Of a stretch of 64,000 nucleotides of DNA, positions 44,721-56,045 are shown one piece after another (the first letter of the stretch is position 1; every line of letters starts with the position of its first letter). A program made the translations under genes and the position numbers. The stretch is taken from positions 1 through 64,000 of the forward strand of contig CALAMI010000013.1 of NCBI GenBank assembly GCA_937925685.1. The letters are read 5' to 3'. This stretch comes from Candidatus Binatia bacterium (GTDB lineage Bacteria; Desulfobacterota; Binatia; HRBIN30). Under the pieces are notes generated by a model. That model was not told the DNA's origin. It saw only the letters and a list, made by a program, of their open reading frames with translations, and did not search any database.

Positions 44721-46144
44721 ACGAGCACATTGGCGCGGCAAATGACCGTGTTGCTCCTGCCGGGAACATCGCTGGGGTGGATGGGGTGCGTGCATTGCTC
44801 GTCGAGGACGAGCCTAACATGGTGCGGACGCTGACGAAAATTCTCGAGAGGCGGGGCCTGCGCGTCGAAAGTGCAGCCAATGGCAAGGAAGCCCTCCACC
44901 GGCTGGAGAAGGACACCTACGACTTAGTGATTACCGACTTGAATATGCCGGTGATGAGCGGGCTCGAACTCTTGCGAGAAATCAAGGGGCGTGGCTTGGA
45001 AGCGGCGGTGATCGTTCTCACCGGGTACGGCACGATTCAGTCGGCGGTGGAAGCTTTAAAGCTTGGTGCCGGAGATTATCTCATTAAACCTTGTCACCCG
45101 GAGGAGCTGTTGCTCGCCGTTTCACGGCTCCTCGAACTGCGCAACCTCGAACGAGAGGTGCGCTTGTTGCGTCGCGAGGTGCGCGACCGCGCTCGCTTTG
45201 GGGAGATTATCGGTCGTAGCCCTGCGATGCGCGAAGTGTACAAAGTCATCGAAGCCGTAAGTCAGAACAAGAGCAATGTCTTGATTCACGGTGAGCCAGG
45301 AACGGGAAAAGAACTGGTGGCCCGGACCATTCACCAGCGAGGACCATGGCGAGAGCGCCCTTTTTTGGCCGTGAACTGTGGGGCGTTGTCGGAAACCTTA
45401 CTGGAAAGCCAACTGTTCGGTCATCGCCGCGGTGCCTTTACCGGTGCCATTGATGACCACGAAGGGGTGTTTCAAGCGGCGAGCGGAGGCACGTTGTTCT
45501 TGGACGAGGTCACCGAAATTCCCCTACCTCTGCAAGTGAAGTTCTTGCGAGCGATTCAGGAGCGCGAGGTCACGCCTCTTGGTTCCACCCGCCCCATCAA
45601 AGTCGATGTGCGACTGGTGGCTGCCACGAACCGCGACGTTGAGGAGGCCGTGCGCCGGGGAACGTTTCGCAACGACTTGTACTATCGGCTGAATGTGGTT
45701 GCGATCCATTTGCCGCCGTTGCGCGAGCGCAGGGAGGACGTTCCCTTGCTGGTGGAACATTTCGTCCAGCGCTTCAGTCGTGATTATGGAGTCGAGCCGA
45801 AGCATGTGACTCCGGCGGCGATGGATCGTTTGCTCGCCTACGAGTGGCCAGGCAACATCCGGGAACTGCAAAATACGATTGAACGGGCGTTCGCCCTTTC
45901 TCGATCTCCCGAGATTGGCGTGGAGGATTTGCCCGAACGCATTGTGCGAGGTGGCCCGGTGTTGACGAAAGAAGAATCGCCGACCCCTTACCTCGCGGAC
46001 GTGTTGCCGCTAGCAGAACTCGAGCGTCGTGCGATTGTTGCCGCGCTTGCACGCACGGGCGGCAATAAATCCGAGGCCGCGCGCTTGCTCGGCATCGACC
46101 GACAACGATTGTATCGCAAAATGGGCAAGTACGGCCTCCGGTGA
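44717..46144 (+). CDS. NtrC-family sigma-54 response regulator
   Basis: A 475-residue transcription activator. Receiver domain 24-140 with phospho-acceptor D74 (VITDLNMPVMSG), AAA+ sigma-54 interaction domain about 165-400 (Walker A GEPGTGKEL, GAFTGA near 238, LFLDEVTEIPL, GTFRNDLYYRLNV), and a Fis-type helix-turn-helix at the end (NKSEAARLLGIDRQRLYRKM). Phosphorylated by the kinase encoded just upstream. The Walker A Gly pattern has Pro (GEPGTGKE rather than GESGTGKE). Targets are not evident; no sigma-54 promoter was recognised nearby. Confidence 0.93.
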   Translation: MNEHIGAANDRVAPAGNIAGVDGVRALLVEDEPNMVRTLTKILERRGLRVESAANGKEALHRLEKDTYDLVITDLNMPVMSGLELLREIKGRGLEAAVIVLTGYGTIQSAVEALKLGAGDYLIKPCHPEELLLAVSRLLELRNLEREVRLLRREVRDRARFGEIIGRSPAMREVYKVIEAVSQNKSNVLIHGEPGTGKELVARTIHQRGPWRERPFLAVNCGALSETLLESQLFGHRRGAFTGAIDDHEGVFQAASGGTLFLDEVTEIPLPLQVKFLRAIQEREVTPLGSTRPIKVDVRLVAATNRDVEEAVRRGTFRNDLYYRLNVVAIHLPPLRERREDVPLLVEHFVQRFSRDYGVEPKHVTPAAMDRLLAYEWPGNIRELQNTIERAFALSRSPEIGVEDLPERIVRGGPVLTKEESPTPYLADVLPLAELERRAIVAALARTGGNKSEAARLLGIDRQRLYRKMGKYGLR

Positions 46145-46233
46145 AGCTTGGCTCTTCAGGGCTGTGTTGGCCTATGCCACACTTGGGTACGAGCCGGCTG
46201 CTTTGTTATCCCTGTAGACCCTTGGATTCGGAA

Positions 46234-46602
46234 TCAGTAACCCAAACGGCGAATCTCGGACTCGCTCATCCCAAAGTGATGAGCGATCTCGTGCACGATG
46301 GTGCGAGCGATTTCCTGGCGAAGCTTGTTCTCCGTGCGGTAGCGGCGAACCAGAGGAAAGTAGAAAATCGTGATTGTGTCGGGAGGATGGTTGCCAAAGC
46401 TGGCCCCCCGTTGGGCAAGGGGTACTCCGCGGTAGAGCCCGAAAAGCGTGTCGCGACTGGGGTTGAGACCGAGGGAGCGCAACAGTTCTGGTGTAGGCTC
46501 GTCTTCGACCAGTAGCACGACATTCTCGAGCTTTGAGGCAAAAGGCTCCGGGATCTCGTCCCACGCTTCCTGAACTAAATCCATGAACCGGCGCCGTTCC
46601 AT
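46234..46602 (-). CDS. Minimal zincin-like metallopeptidase family protein
   Basis: A 122-residue protein of the minimal metallopeptidase family (COG3824-like). The active site H104-E-x-x-H108 lies at the C-terminus in IVHEIAHHFGMSE, with the downstream Glu as third ligand. Earlier features FMDLVQEAWDEIPEPF, VVLLVEDEP, LFGLYRGVPL and PDTITIFYFP are typical. No signal peptide. The ATG at 46602 begins the family-length protein; a longer frame to 46854 is not protein-like. It converges on the response regulator gene. Confidence 0.85.
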   Translation of the reverse strand: MERRRFMDLVQEAWDEIPEPFASKLENVVLLVEDEPTPELLRSLGLNPSRDTLFGLYRGVPLAQRGASFGNHPPDTITIFYFPLVRRYRTENKLRQEIARTIVHEIAHHFGMSESEIRRLGY

Positions 46603-46815
46603 GAGAGCACGGTTAGCAGATCCAGCCCGGGATAGGATGCAGGTGTTTTGCAATGGACAGCCGACACGAGGGCATTTGCAACCCCGGCTAGGACGCCGGC
46701 TGTGCCGGGAACACCGCTGGAGTGAGCGAAGGGAGCAAGAGCGGCGGAACCCTCGAAAGCGGGGGCTGGGGACTCTCCCTTGACCGCTGGGGCGCTCCCT
46801 GCAAACACCGAATTC

Positions 46816-47562
46816 ATGGCTGGCGGCAGTTGGCAGCGGTGGGCGGCGGTGCAAGGTGCTCTGGTACTTGGGGTAGTGGTCTTTTCCTTCTGGGCTTGCG
46901 GCGAGTCGGGTTCGAATCCTCCGAATTTGCCCGAGATTCAGTTCGAAATCTTACCCCAGGTTGGCGGGCCAATCCGGTTCGAAGTTGTTGAAGTGCATGC
47001 AGGTGGTTGGGTGTTTCGTTCCCTCGCGGGGCGGGAGATTGTGGCAACTGCACCCTTTCAGATTTACGTGGAGAATGCGGCTTCTCCTTTCGGTCTCACT
47101 TTACGTCTGCTCGACAGCACGCCGGCCTTGGTGCGTTACCGACTAACCGGCGCGGTTGGTCCCGCAGCCGTGGTGGTAGAAGAAGCCGGTGTGCCGGTAA
47201 CAGTGGGCGCGCCCGCCACGGCGGCAGCACTGCCGGCTCGGCCGGAGGCGCGAGTCGACGTTTGCGCCCCCAGGGAATCAGAGAGGGGCTGCTCGCCCTT
47301 CGACGGCCAGAGCACGTTTGGGGTGGTGTTTTCCGGCACCATCGGGGATACACAGATCACGCGCGCCCTCGGACGTGCCTCGAGCGATGAAACGAGTACG
47401 ACGACTCCAGCGGTGATCTTTTTTCCGGACCCGCAAGACACCTTGGCTGTAATCGTACGCGCCGTCGATTCACGGCGACTGCAGCTGCAGCTTTGGCTTG
47501 ACGGAAGGCTCGTTGGTAGCTCCCTAGGCTCAGGAACCGTGGTGGTACGGAAAGACCTTTAG
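46816..47562 (+). CDS. Predicted lipoprotein of unknown function
   Basis: 248 residues. The N-terminus (VQGALVLGVVVFSFWACGES) has a lipobox ending at C28. The mature part is beta-rich and Ala/Val-rich (GGWVFRSLAGREIVATAPFQIYVEN; RYRLTGAVGPAAVVVEEAG) with one potential disulfide (VCAPRESERGCSP). No family recognised. The ATG at 46816 starts the signal peptide; the frame is open to 46780. It converges on sucC with a gap of 89 bases. Confidence 0.7.
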   Translation: MAGGSWQRWAAVQGALVLGVVVFSFWACGESGSNPPNLPEIQFEILPQVGGPIRFEVVEVHAGGWVFRSLAGREIVATAPFQIYVENAASPFGLTLRLLDSTPALVRYRLTGAVGPAAVVVEEAGVPVTVGAPATAAALPARPEARVDVCAPRESERGCSPFDGQSTFGVVFSGTIGDTQITRALGRASSDETSTTTPAVIFFPDPQDTLAVIVRAVDSRRLQLQLWLDGRLVGSSLGSGTVVVRKDL

Positions 47563-47651
47563 GAAAAGTCGGCGTGCTGCGAAGAGGACTGCAGCCTAGG
47601 TGCTAGGTACGCAAAGCTGACAAGCTCTGTTTTCCTGCGGCAAACACGGAC

Positions 47652-48821
47652 TCAAGCAGCGGCGCGTTGCGCCGCCTCGACAACCTTGCGGCCGGCATCG
47701 GCCATGTCGTTGGCCGGGATGATGTCAAGACCTGATTCGGCCAAGATTTTTTTTCCCAGCTCGACGTTGGTTCCCTCGAGACGGACTACGAGGGGCACCC
47801 GCAGGTGAACTTCGCGCGCCGCGGCGACGACCCCCTCGGCAATGACGTCGCACTTCATGATGCCGCCGAAAATGTTGACCAACACCGCTTTCACCTTGGG
47901 GTCCGAGAGCAAAATTTTAAATGCAGCACTGACCCTCTCCTTCGTTGCGCCCCCGCCTACGTCCAAAAAGTTCGCAGGAGCCCCACCGTATAGCTTGATG
48001 ATGTCCATAGTGGCCATGGCAAGGCCAGCACCGTTGACCATGCAGCCAATGTTTCCGTCGAGCGAGATGTAGCTCAGGTCGTGCTGCGACGCTTCCACCT
48101 CGCGCGGGTCTTCTTCGTGTCGGTCTCGCAATTCGCGAAGCTCCGGGTGACGGAACAACCCGTTGTCATCAAAGCTCATTTTCGCATCGAGAACGACGAC
48201 ACGGTGATCTGACGTCAACACCAGGGGATTGATCTCAATTAGCGATGCATCGGTGTCTACATAGGCGCGGTAAACAGCATGTACCAGCGCCACAAACGAT
48301 GCGACGGTTTCCTTAGGAAGCCCTAACCCGAAGGCGAGTTTCCTTGCTTGGAACGACTGTACGCCGACGGCTGGGTCGATCGGTTCCCGCAAGATTTTTT
48401 CGGGCGAGCGTGCGGCGACCTCCTCAATCTCCACGCCGCCCTCTGCGCTTGCCATGAGGGTTAACCACCCACGGGCACGGTCCAAGGTCAGCCCTAAATA
48501 CAGTTCGCGAGCAATGGGGCAGGGCGGCTCGAGAAGCACTTTGCGGACCACTCTTCCACCCGGGCCGGTTTGGTGAGTTACCAGTGGTTTTCCCAAGATG
48601 TTGTTCACGAAACTGCACAGCTCTTGCTCGTTGTGGCAAATCTTCACGCCGCCGGCCTTGCCTCGTCCACCGGCATGGATTTGCGCCTTGGCAACAACGG
48701 GGAAACCAAGATCGCGGGCGACAGCGAGAGCTTCCGCCTCCGTAGCAACAACTTGCCCTTCGGGCACGCTAACGCCAAAGCGGCGCAACACTTGCTTGGC
48801 TTGATATTCGTGAATGTTCAC
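47652..48821 (-). CDS. sucC: Succinyl-CoA synthetase beta subunit (ADP-forming type)
   Basis: TCA-cycle enzyme subunit, 389 residues. [17 protein letters not shown] is the classical N-terminus of SucC. The ATP-grasp domain has [16 protein letters not shown] and [10 protein letters not shown]; the C-terminal CoA-ligase part has [29 protein letters not shown] and [15 protein letters not shown]. It follows mdh by 20 bases on the same strand. The usual partner sucD is not next to it: the downstream neighbour is a convergent lipoprotein. Malate-CoA ligase beta (MtkA) is close in sequence but less likely. Confidence 0.88.
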   Translation of the reverse strand: MNIHEYQAKQVLRRFGVSVPEGQVVATEAEALAVARDLGFPVVAKAQIHAGGRGKAGGVKICHNEQELCSFVNNILGKPLVTHQTGPGGRVVRKVLLEPPCPIARELYLGLTLDRARGWLTLMASAEGGVEIEEVAARSPEKILREPIDPAVGVQSFQARKLAFGLGLPKETVASFVALVHAVYRAYVDTDASLIEINPLVLTSDHRVVVLDAKMSFDDNGLFRHPELRELRDRHEEDPREVEASQHDLSYISLDGNIGCMVNGAGLAMATMDIIKLYGGAPANFLDVGGGATKERVSAAFKILLSDPKVKAVLVNIFGGIMKCDVIAEGVVAAAREVHLRVPLVVRLEGTNVELGKKILAESGLDIIPANDMADAGRKVVEAAQRAAA

Positions 48822-48841
48822 CCGTGGTATCCTCTTTCCTG

Positions 48842-49831
<990 letters not shown>

Positions 49832-49987
49832 CTAGGCGGCAAAAGCCGCACAGCGCGGCGCCTTATAGCGAGAACGAATCAACCCGGGCAAGACTTGCCT
49901 GCCGCCCGCGTGCAAGTAGCCAAGAGTTCTTTGATGGCAAGGGGGGATGACAACGACTGGCAAGCCCGATGCGAGTAAGCCTACACT

Positions 49988-50626
49988 TTAGCGCCTAGGA
50001 TCTAACTCGCGTACGTTCAAGCTGAGTGAGCCAACCACGTCGGGCACGTTGTCAGGGCGCAAGCGCCACGGGCCCACAAGGTCCAGTTGAAGATCTTCGT
50101 GCGGAAAAAGCAGCTCCTCTAACGTAATCTCGAAGCCGTGCAAAACGGTTTGCCTTTTACTCGGTTGCGGCGGCAAAAGGTAGCCATCGAGCCCCAGCGG
50201 GCTCAGCGCTCCAGGCACGTGCCCGACGATAGGTGTCGTGGCCACGACCAATGCAGGGACAGGATCGCCGTCGAAAAATAGAGCGACGACGTGAGCTGGC
50301 GGTTTGGTCCAGGAGGTGGTTTGCAGGGTGAAACGTTGTCTTCCCCGGGCAAGGGTGATGAAGATGCGGCCAGTGCTCGGGTCGTTCCAGAGCAGGGCGC
50401 CGGCTTTGGGGGGGCGGCCCGGCCGTACTCCAATGACGGGAACTGGCGGCCCTAGTAAGGTGCGTGCGGCCACGACGGGATCTGTTTCGCCTGCCGCATG
50501 GAGAGCGGCGATGGTGATACCTGATAGCGCGGGTGGTTGGCGCGGCGCGCTGCGAACGCAGGCCCCAGAGAGCGGGAAAAGAAGGAGGAGGGTAAAGACT
50601 CGGTAGCGACAATGCGGCACGCCCAA
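49988..50626 (-). CDS. Predicted lipoprotein of unknown function
   Basis: 212 residues beginning with a basic region and hydrophobic segment ([14 protein letters not shown]), a good lipobox with C23. The mature part is beta-rich and Pro-rich ([44 protein letters not shown]). No family recognised. Start is a TTG at 50626 or the GTG at 50620; neither has a strong ribosome site. It lies upstream of mdh by about 200 bases with no hairpin that I can call a terminator. Confidence 0.65.
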   Translation of the reverse strand: MGVPHCRYRVFTLLLLFPLSGACVRSAPRQPPALSGITIAALHAAGETDPVVAARTLLGPPVPVIGVRPGRPPKAGALLWNDPSTGRIFITLARGRQRFTLQTTSWTKPPAHVVALFFDGDPVPALVVATTPIVGHVPGALSPLGLDGYLLPPQPSKRQTVLHGFEITLEELLFPHEDLQLDLVGPWRLRPDNVPDVVGSLSLNVRELDPRR

Positions 50627-50759
50627 AGGTGCTTATCGGGACAACACTTTCCTTGCAACGCGTCCCGGCGCTGTTCGCAAGAAGCGTGGTGCTTCTGCCC
50701 CGGTCGTCACCAGTTCCGGTTGCCTGCAGACGGCATTCCCGCTACGCGCTCGGGCCGCG

Positions 50760-52199
50760 ATGAAACTAACGGTCATCGTACCGGTGTATAATGAGCGCCC
50801 TACGGTTGCAGAGCTGCTTCGTCGGGTGTGCGCCGCACCGTTCGACAAAGAAATCCTCGTCTTCGATGATGCCTCGACCGATGGAACCTTGGAAGAGCTG
50901 CGGGACATGGGTCTAATACCCGGCGGTGGTCCGCTCAGGGTCGACGGGCCGGATGGGCAGCACAACGAAATTTTCCTCTTCACTCGCCGCGTAAACAAAG
51001 GCAAGGGCGCCGCAGTGCGCGATGGCATTGCCCGAGCAACCGGAGATGTCGTGCTCATTCAGGATGCCGACCTCGAATACGACCCAGGTGAGTACGCCAC
51101 GTTGTTGCAACCGATTTTGGATGGCCGTGCGGATGCGGTATATGGGTCGAGATTTACCGGTACACCCCGTCGCGTGTTGTTGTTTTGGCACGCGGTGGGC
51201 AACCACTTTCTGACGTTCCTCTCGAATATGTTCACCAACCTGAATCTGACCGACATGGAAACCTGCTATAAAGCTTTCCGCACGGACGTGGTTCGCGGCT
51301 TGCGCCTCCGTTCCAACCGGTTCGGAATCGAGCCGGAACTTACGGCGAAGGTAGCCCAGTCTGGAGCCCGCATTTTCGAGGTGTCCATTTCTTACTCCGG
51401 ACGGAGCTACCTGGAAGGAAAAAAGATTGGTTGGCAGGACGGCGTGGCCGCCCTTTGGACGATCTTGAGATACGGTTTAGTCCGTGATCTGCGCAGGCCG
51501 CGCCCAAAGACGCGAATATTGGAGCGACTCCAACCACTGCGTCGATATTACGCTTGGCTATACGAACATTTTGTCCCGTTTGTGGGGCATGTGGTGCTGG
51601 AGGTAGGTGCGGGTGTTGGAAACATGACTCGCCAGCTGCGGCACGCACGCGAGATCATAGCCACTGACGTCGACCGGGAGTGTCTTCGGATGCTTCGTCG
51701 GCAGTTCCTGAACGACCACCGGGTCTGCGTCGAAGAATTCGACGTCTCCCTCGATCCCCCAGCCGGGTGGCGCGGGCGCTTTGAAACCGTGCTCTGTTGC
51801 AATGTTTTAGAACACCTCCTCGACGATGCAGCCGCTGTTCGAAGACTCGCGGAGACTCTCCGAGAGGGCGGCTACTTGATTGTCCTCGTTCCCGGCATGC
51901 CCAGCCTCTTTGGTGAACTGGATCGTGCCCTCGGCCACCAGCGACGGTACAGTGAAAAGGAAGTGACGGAGAAGCTAGCGGCAGCTGGGTTGAAAATCGA
52001 GAAAATCCAGTGGTTGAATCGTATCGGTGCGCTTGCTTGGTGGGTGAATAGTAGGCTGCTCCGACGTCGGCGGTTTCCTTTCTGGCAAGCAAGAGTCAAC
52101 GATTGGCTTGTTCCCTGGCTTCGGCTGGAAGATCGTCGGCCGCTTCCCTGGGGTTTGTCGCTCCTGGTAGTGGCCCGGCGTCCGCTTGCAACTTCTTAG
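50760..52199 (+). CDS. Fused family 2 glycosyltransferase and SAM-dependent methyltransferase
   Basis: A 479-residue two-domain protein. Residues 1-235 are a dolichyl-phosphate-mannose-synthase-like GT2 domain ([56 protein letters not shown]). Residues about 250-479 are a class I methyltransferase ([60 protein letters not shown]). It could build and methylate a lipid-linked or O-antigen sugar. Both active sites look intact. No membrane segment. The ATG at 50760 opens the first strand. Confidence 0.88.
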   Translation: MKLTVIVPVYNERPTVAELLRRVCAAPFDKEILVFDDASTDGTLEELRDMGLIPGGGPLRVDGPDGQHNEIFLFTRRVNKGKGAAVRDGIARATGDVVLIQDADLEYDPGEYATLLQPILDGRADAVYGSRFTGTPRRVLLFWHAVGNHFLTFLSNMFTNLNLTDMETCYKAFRTDVVRGLRLRSNRFGIEPELTAKVAQSGARIFEVSISYSGRSYLEGKKIGWQDGVAALWTILRYGLVRDLRRPRPKTRILERLQPLRRYYAWLYEHFVPFVGHVVLEVGAGVGNMTRQLRHAREIIATDVDRECLRMLRRQFLNDHRVCVEEFDVSLDPPAGWRGRFETVLCCNVLEHLLDDAAAVRRLAETLREGGYLIVLVPGMPSLFGELDRALGHQRRYSEKEVTEKLAAAGLKIEKIQWLNRIGALAWWVNSRLLRRRRFPFWQARVNDWLVPWLRLEDRRPLPWGLSLLVVARRPLATS

Positions 52200-52417
52200 C
52201 GGGCGACGAAAAAAATGTACGCAGACATCACTGCCGTCACCAGCAGCCCGAGGAGCAGGAGGCGGTCTAGCCATTTTTCATAGTGTTGAGATGCCAGGCT
52301 GAGATTCCATAATTGCTCTCTAGCCCGTGCTAGTTTCCCAGCTGGGCCTGGTCGTTCGAGCAAATCGGGTACCGGAGTTTGTTTGTGGGCTTCGTCGAGA
52401 CGGGTGGGTTCTGCCAT
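52196..52417 (-). CDS. Small membrane-anchored protein (possible)
   Basis: A 73-residue frame with a hydrophilic, helical N-terminus ([21 protein letters not shown]) and one C-terminal membrane helix ([21 protein letters not shown]), the layout of a tail-anchored protein. It overlaps the glycosyltransferase-methyltransferase stop by four bases on the opposite strand. The frame is open up to 52876, but that upstream part looks non-coding. No ribosome site visible; coding status uncertain. Confidence 0.4.
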   Translation of the reverse strand: MAEPTRLDEAHKQTPVPDLLERPGPAGKLARAREQLWNLSLASQHYEKWLDRLLLLGLLVTAVMSAYIFFVAR

Positions 52418-53071
52418 GCGCTTGGTCGCTTGTCGGAGATTGCTTGCTAGCCTTCTGCCGAAATCTGCAAGGATAGCCAAGAGGGTGGCCGTTGGGCTGT
52501 TTGACTTTGCTCCGCGCTGGATGCGAAAGCGCCTAACTCGAAAGGGGCGTTTGATTTGGAAAGGAGGTGCCCTTCTGGTCGCAGCGACTGCGAGCGAGAA
52601 ATCCGGGCACGCGATGGAAGCGTGTTTGCTCAGGGGCAGGCGAGCGGCGGAGACAGGATCAGTGGCGCCGTCATTCCTTTCTCGTAGACCTGTTCGTGCT
52701 TTCGAAGAGGCAGTGCAGTGGCCGGCAGGGGACACAGCCAAATGGCCTCGGAGGGAACACCTCGAAGAAGTCCCGGGACGAAGTTCTAGGCGCGACCCTT
52801 GGGCATTGCCAGCGCGGCTTGGTCTTTGGGCGGGTTTAGGGCTGCAACCCCTTGGGGTTTTGGCTGGCACCGTCAACGCTGTTTTTGACGCTCTGCTTTG
52901 TGTTCAATTTCAAACCAAGCGGGGCTGAGTCTGGGCCCTCTGGATGCCCGCGAACTTCCGGTGGTGCGACGAGCGTGTAGGGGGAGGATTGTTTGTCCCG
53001 GACGGAGGGCCGCGATGCAAATGGACCTCCCATCGAGCAGCAAAGATGAAAGCGACGGTGCGCAAAAACCC
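52418..53071. other. Region of about 650 bases without a convincing gene
   Basis: Open frames exist on both strands, but their translations are Arg/Ser/Pro-rich without domains. Short inverted repeats occur (AACC/GGTT around 52850; CGTCAA/TTGACG around 52868-52888), neither with a proper stem and T tract. It lies downstream of the uvrD-like gene. It may be decayed sequence. Confidence 0.45.
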
Positions 53072-55060
53072 TTAGACGCAGCCTTCGCGAAACATAACTT
53101 TGGCAGGAACCAGCACGTCGCCTGTGATTTCTTCGAGAAACCGCGACAGCTTTCCCAGCGTCACACCTCTTTCGCGGTCGAATACCTGTACGGGGTAAGT
53201 AATGAACAGTTGCTCCTTGGCACGGGTAATGGCGACGTACAAGAGGCGCCGTTCCTCCTCGAGTTCCTGGGACGTCGAACAAAAGCCAGAAGGGATCCTT
53301 CCGTCGGTTGCCCAAATGAGAAACACCGCCCGCCACTCGAGCCCTTTGGCGGAATGAATGGTCGACAGCACTAAGTGTTCATCGTCGCGGTCGAACGCCA
53401 TGACCCCATCGATGCTGTCTGTCGGGGGATCCAGGGCCATGCGGGTGAGGAACGCGGTCAGCGAGCGATGTTGCGCTGCAAGGCTGACCAAGTGTTCAAG
53501 GTCGCGCCGACGCCGGGGATAGTCGTCCGGATAATTCCGCTCCAGCAACGGTTCGTAATACCGCAGGACTTCGTCAACTTGCGCTTCGGGAAGAGACAGA
53601 CGAAAGAGTCGATCGAGTAACGTGGCCAGCGCCGAGACGCGCTGACGTACGTCCAGGCGAGGGATGGTTTGTAACGCCAGGGCTGGTTGCGGGTGCTGCT
53701 GGACCCATTCCTCGATGCTCGCCGCAGTGCGAGGACCGACACCATCGATCAGCAGTAACGCGCGGTGCCAGGAAACGCTGTCGAACGGGTTTGCCACTAA
53801 GCGCAAATGCGCCAGGACATCCTTGATGTGCGCAGCCTCGATCAACCGATAGCCGCCTCGTTTGATAAACGGGATACGATGCTGCGCAAGCTCAAGTTCG
53901 AGGTCGAACGAATGAAATCCGGATCGCATGAGCACCGCAATGTCCTGGAGACGATAACCTTGCTCTCGGAGATCGAGAACTTGCTGGCATACGAATTGTG
54001 ACTGCGAGCGCTCGTCGGGAAGGGCGACCAAGAAAGGCGGCTCCCCAGTGCGCTGCTCGCTGAACAACTGCTTTCCGTAGCCTTCCTCTGCCCGGGCAAG
54101 CACCGCGTTGGCTAGATCGAGGATTGGCTGGGTGCTGCGGTAATTTTGCTCGATCGTGACCACGCGTGCGTCGGGGAAGCGTTTGGGAAATTCCAGAATA
54201 TTCCGGTAGTCTGCTCCCCGGAAGGAGTAAATGCTTTGCGCGTCGTCGCCAACGACCATGATGTTCCGATGTTCTTGCCCCAGCCACCAAACGATGTCGG
54301 CCTGTAAGCGATTCGTGTCCTGATACTCGTCTACCATGATGTAACGGTAACGCTGGGCTAACAACTGCCGGGTCGGTGCGTGTTCTTGCAACAGCGTGCG
54401 CAAGAGTACGAGTAGATCGTCGTAGTCGACCAAATGGCGTTGTCGTTTATAGTCCTGATAGGCGGCGGCGAGTTTCTCGACCGCTTCGAGATGTTCGGAA
54501 AAATGATCGTACAACTGGTGTAAAACGGTAGCGATCGGCTGTTCCTTGTTCACGCTCATACTGATGATTTCGGCCAAGGCCTGTTTGCTAGGAAAGCGAA
54601 CGCGGCTGCGATCGAAGCGCAGCTCGGTGCGCAAGCGCTGGATCACGTCCTCCATGTCGCTTTGGTCGAGAATGGTGAAATGAGGCGGCAGACCAATTGG
54701 CGATCCATGCTGCCGAAGAATACGATTGGCGAACGAGTGAAAGGTGCCCCCTTGGACCTCTCGGCAGCGGCCATCCAGCAGAGTGGCTGCGCGTTGCAAC
54801 ATTTCGTCTGCAGCCCGACGAGTGAATGTTAAGAGCAAGATTTGCCGCGGCGGGACACCGTGCTCGACCAGGCGAGCTACACGATACACAAGGGTGCGCG
54901 TTTTCCCGGTTCCGGCGCCAGCAACTACCAGGACAGGGCCATCGAGCGTTGTCACCGCCTCGAGTTGCGCGGGGTTGAGGGCAAGCTCGTAATCGATGGA
55001 GTAGGTGCTGACCCCGACAGGCCGCGGTACTCGAACGACAAACTCTTTAACCCGAGTCAT
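53072..55060 (-). CDS. UvrD/PcrA/Rep-type ATP-dependent DNA helicase
   Basis: A 662-residue superfamily 1A helicase. Q motif LNPAQLEAV, Walker A VVAGAGTGKTRTL (about 44-56), motif Ia LLTFTRRAADEM, motif II MVDEYQDTN, motif III VVGDDAQSIYSFRGA, motif IV IEQNYRST, motif V LSTIHSAKGLEW and motif VI YVAITRAKEQL. It unwinds DNA 3' to 5' in repair or replication restart. Shorter than UvrD (720) at the C-terminus and without the PcrA tail. GFCSTSQELEEERRLLYVA shows the usual motif VI region. Confidence 0.92.
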   Translation of the reverse strand: MTRVKEFVVRVPRPVGVSTYSIDYELALNPAQLEAVTTLDGPVLVVAGAGTGKTRTLVYRVARLVEHGVPPRQILLLTFTRRAADEMLQRAATLLDGRCREVQGGTFHSFANRILRQHGSPIGLPPHFTILDQSDMEDVIQRLRTELRFDRSRVRFPSKQALAEIISMSVNKEQPIATVLHQLYDHFSEHLEAVEKLAAAYQDYKRQRHLVDYDDLLVLLRTLLQEHAPTRQLLAQRYRYIMVDEYQDTNRLQADIVWWLGQEHRNIMVVGDDAQSIYSFRGADYRNILEFPKRFPDARVVTIEQNYRSTQPILDLANAVLARAEEGYGKQLFSEQRTGEPPFLVALPDERSQSQFVCQQVLDLREQGYRLQDIAVLMRSGFHSFDLELELAQHRIPFIKRGGYRLIEAAHIKDVLAHLRLVANPFDSVSWHRALLLIDGVGPRTAASIEEWVQQHPQPALALQTIPRLDVRQRVSALATLLDRLFRLSLPEAQVDEVLRYYEPLLERNYPDDYPRRRRDLEHLVSLAAQHRSLTAFLTRMALDPPTDSIDGVMAFDRDDEHLVLSTIHSAKGLEWRAVFLIWATDGRIPSGFCSTSQELEEERRLLYVAITRAKEQLFITYPVQVFDRERGVTLGKLSRFLEEITGDVLVPAKVMFREGCV

Positions 55061-55126
55061 GCTGCATGCCTACGCCGCTCGCGCTATACGGCAGCTGACT
55101 TCTCTTTCCATTAGGTTGTAGATCAA

Positions 55127-55411
55127 ATGCAACGCCCAAGCGACCAGGACTATAGCAACGCGTCATCGCCGAACAACGACACGGGCAGTAAGAGCGAATG
55201 CGATTTGCGGGGCCTGCGCTGTCCGATGAATTGGGTGCGTGCGAAGGTGTGGCTGGAGACCTTGCCGGCCGGCACGGTGGTGCATTTGCGACTAGACGAC
55301 GCCAAAGGGGCAAAAGAGCTCCCTCGTGCCGCTGAAGCCGAAGGGTATGTCGTATTGGAGGTGGTTCACGATGCCCAGACAAATGAATGGCGCGTTGTTC
55401 TAGAGAAGTGA
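55127..55411 (+). CDS. tusA: TusA-family sulfur carrier protein
   Basis: A 94-residue protein of the TusA/SirA family. CDLRGLRCPMNWVRAKVWLE carries the sulfur-binding C32 in the CPM motif, where most members have CPxP; here the second Pro is replaced by Trp-region residues. VVHLRLDDAKGAKELPRAAEAEG completes the fold. It begins with about 25 polar residues that look disordered. Divergent from the helicase gene, with 66 bases between starts. Likely relays sulfur in tRNA thiolation or related reactions. Confidence 0.85.
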   Translation: MQRPSDQDYSNASSPNNDTGSKSECDLRGLRCPMNWVRAKVWLETLPAGTVVHLRLDDAKGAKELPRAAEAEGYVVLEVVHDAQTNEWRVVLEK

Positions 55412-55475
55412 CGAGGAGCAGTCGGTGGGTGTGCTGGGGGTTGTCGTCACAGAAGCTTGTAAGATGGCATAGCGG

Positions 55476-56045
55476 TTGCTCGCCTGGGACACCGTGATTC
55501 GCAGAGAGGCCGAGGCGGTAGCCCGTAAACAGCGGTTTTTATTGATTCGCTACGCACTGATTCTGGCTACCGGCGCCTTGGCTTTTTTGGAGCTCGGCCA
55601 GGATGTTTCTCCACTGCCTACGGCGGTGCTCTTACTCGTAGCGATTGCGTCGAATTTGGTCTTGAGTACCGCCCCTCCGTTCAGTTTTTTCGACGCCCGC
55701 ACCCAAGCCCCGGTACTGGTTGGCGACACGGCAATGATTGCCTTTGCGTTGCTCCTCACCAGGGCGAGCCAAGAGTCCTTCCTGTTTTTCTTTTTCGTGC
55801 TCATCATGGCCGCGAAGATAGAAAACTTCCTCTTGTTGGGGGTGGCGGGTGCACTGATCGGTGTAGCGAGCTTTCTGGTGGCTGATACTGGCGGGGGCAT
55901 GATTTCCCCGAGCCTAATGCGCATTCCTTTTCTGTTCGCCACCGCGATTTTCTTTGGCTACGTTGTTCTCCCGGAACGGACGGGAGAAATGGTTCCCTTG
56001 ATTCGCCAAGCGAGTGCGGCCGCGCAATCGCGGAATGCGGCGTAG
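55476..56045 (+). CDS. Orphan multi-pass membrane sensor-like protein
   Basis: A 189-residue protein with about six membrane segments (RYALILATGALAFLEL, TAVLLLVAIASNLVLS, ESFLFFFFVLIMAAK, FLLLGVAGALIGVASFL, SLMRIPFLFATAIFFGYVVL). It resembles the N-terminal membrane sensor module of some histidine kinases, but the frame stops soon after the last helix (ERTGEMVPLIRQASAA) without a kinase. The start is uncertain: TTG at 55476, with no ATG nearby. It lies directly upstream of infC. Confidence 0.6.
   Translation: MLAWDTVIRREAEAVARKQRFLLIRYALILATGALAFLELGQDVSPLPTAVLLLVAIASNLVLSTAPPFSFFDARTQAPVLVGDTAMIAFALLLTRASQESFLFFFFVLIMAAKIENFLLLGVAGALIGVASFLVADTGGGMISPSLMRIPFLFATAIFFGYVVLPERTGEMVPLIRQASAAAQSRNAA

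Noticed and set aside
46905..46930. tRNA-like T-arm sequence (GGTTCGAATCC)
   Set aside because: It lies inside the lipoprotein coding frame and no D-arm, anticodon arm or acceptor stem can be drawn around it.
52418..52876. Upstream extension of the small tail-anchored frame
   Set aside because: The extra 150 residues are Arg/Ser/Pro-rich with no protein-like pattern; only the last 73 codons look real.
52845..52890. Short palindromes as terminators
   Set aside because: Stems are at most six bases with very small loops or no following T run.
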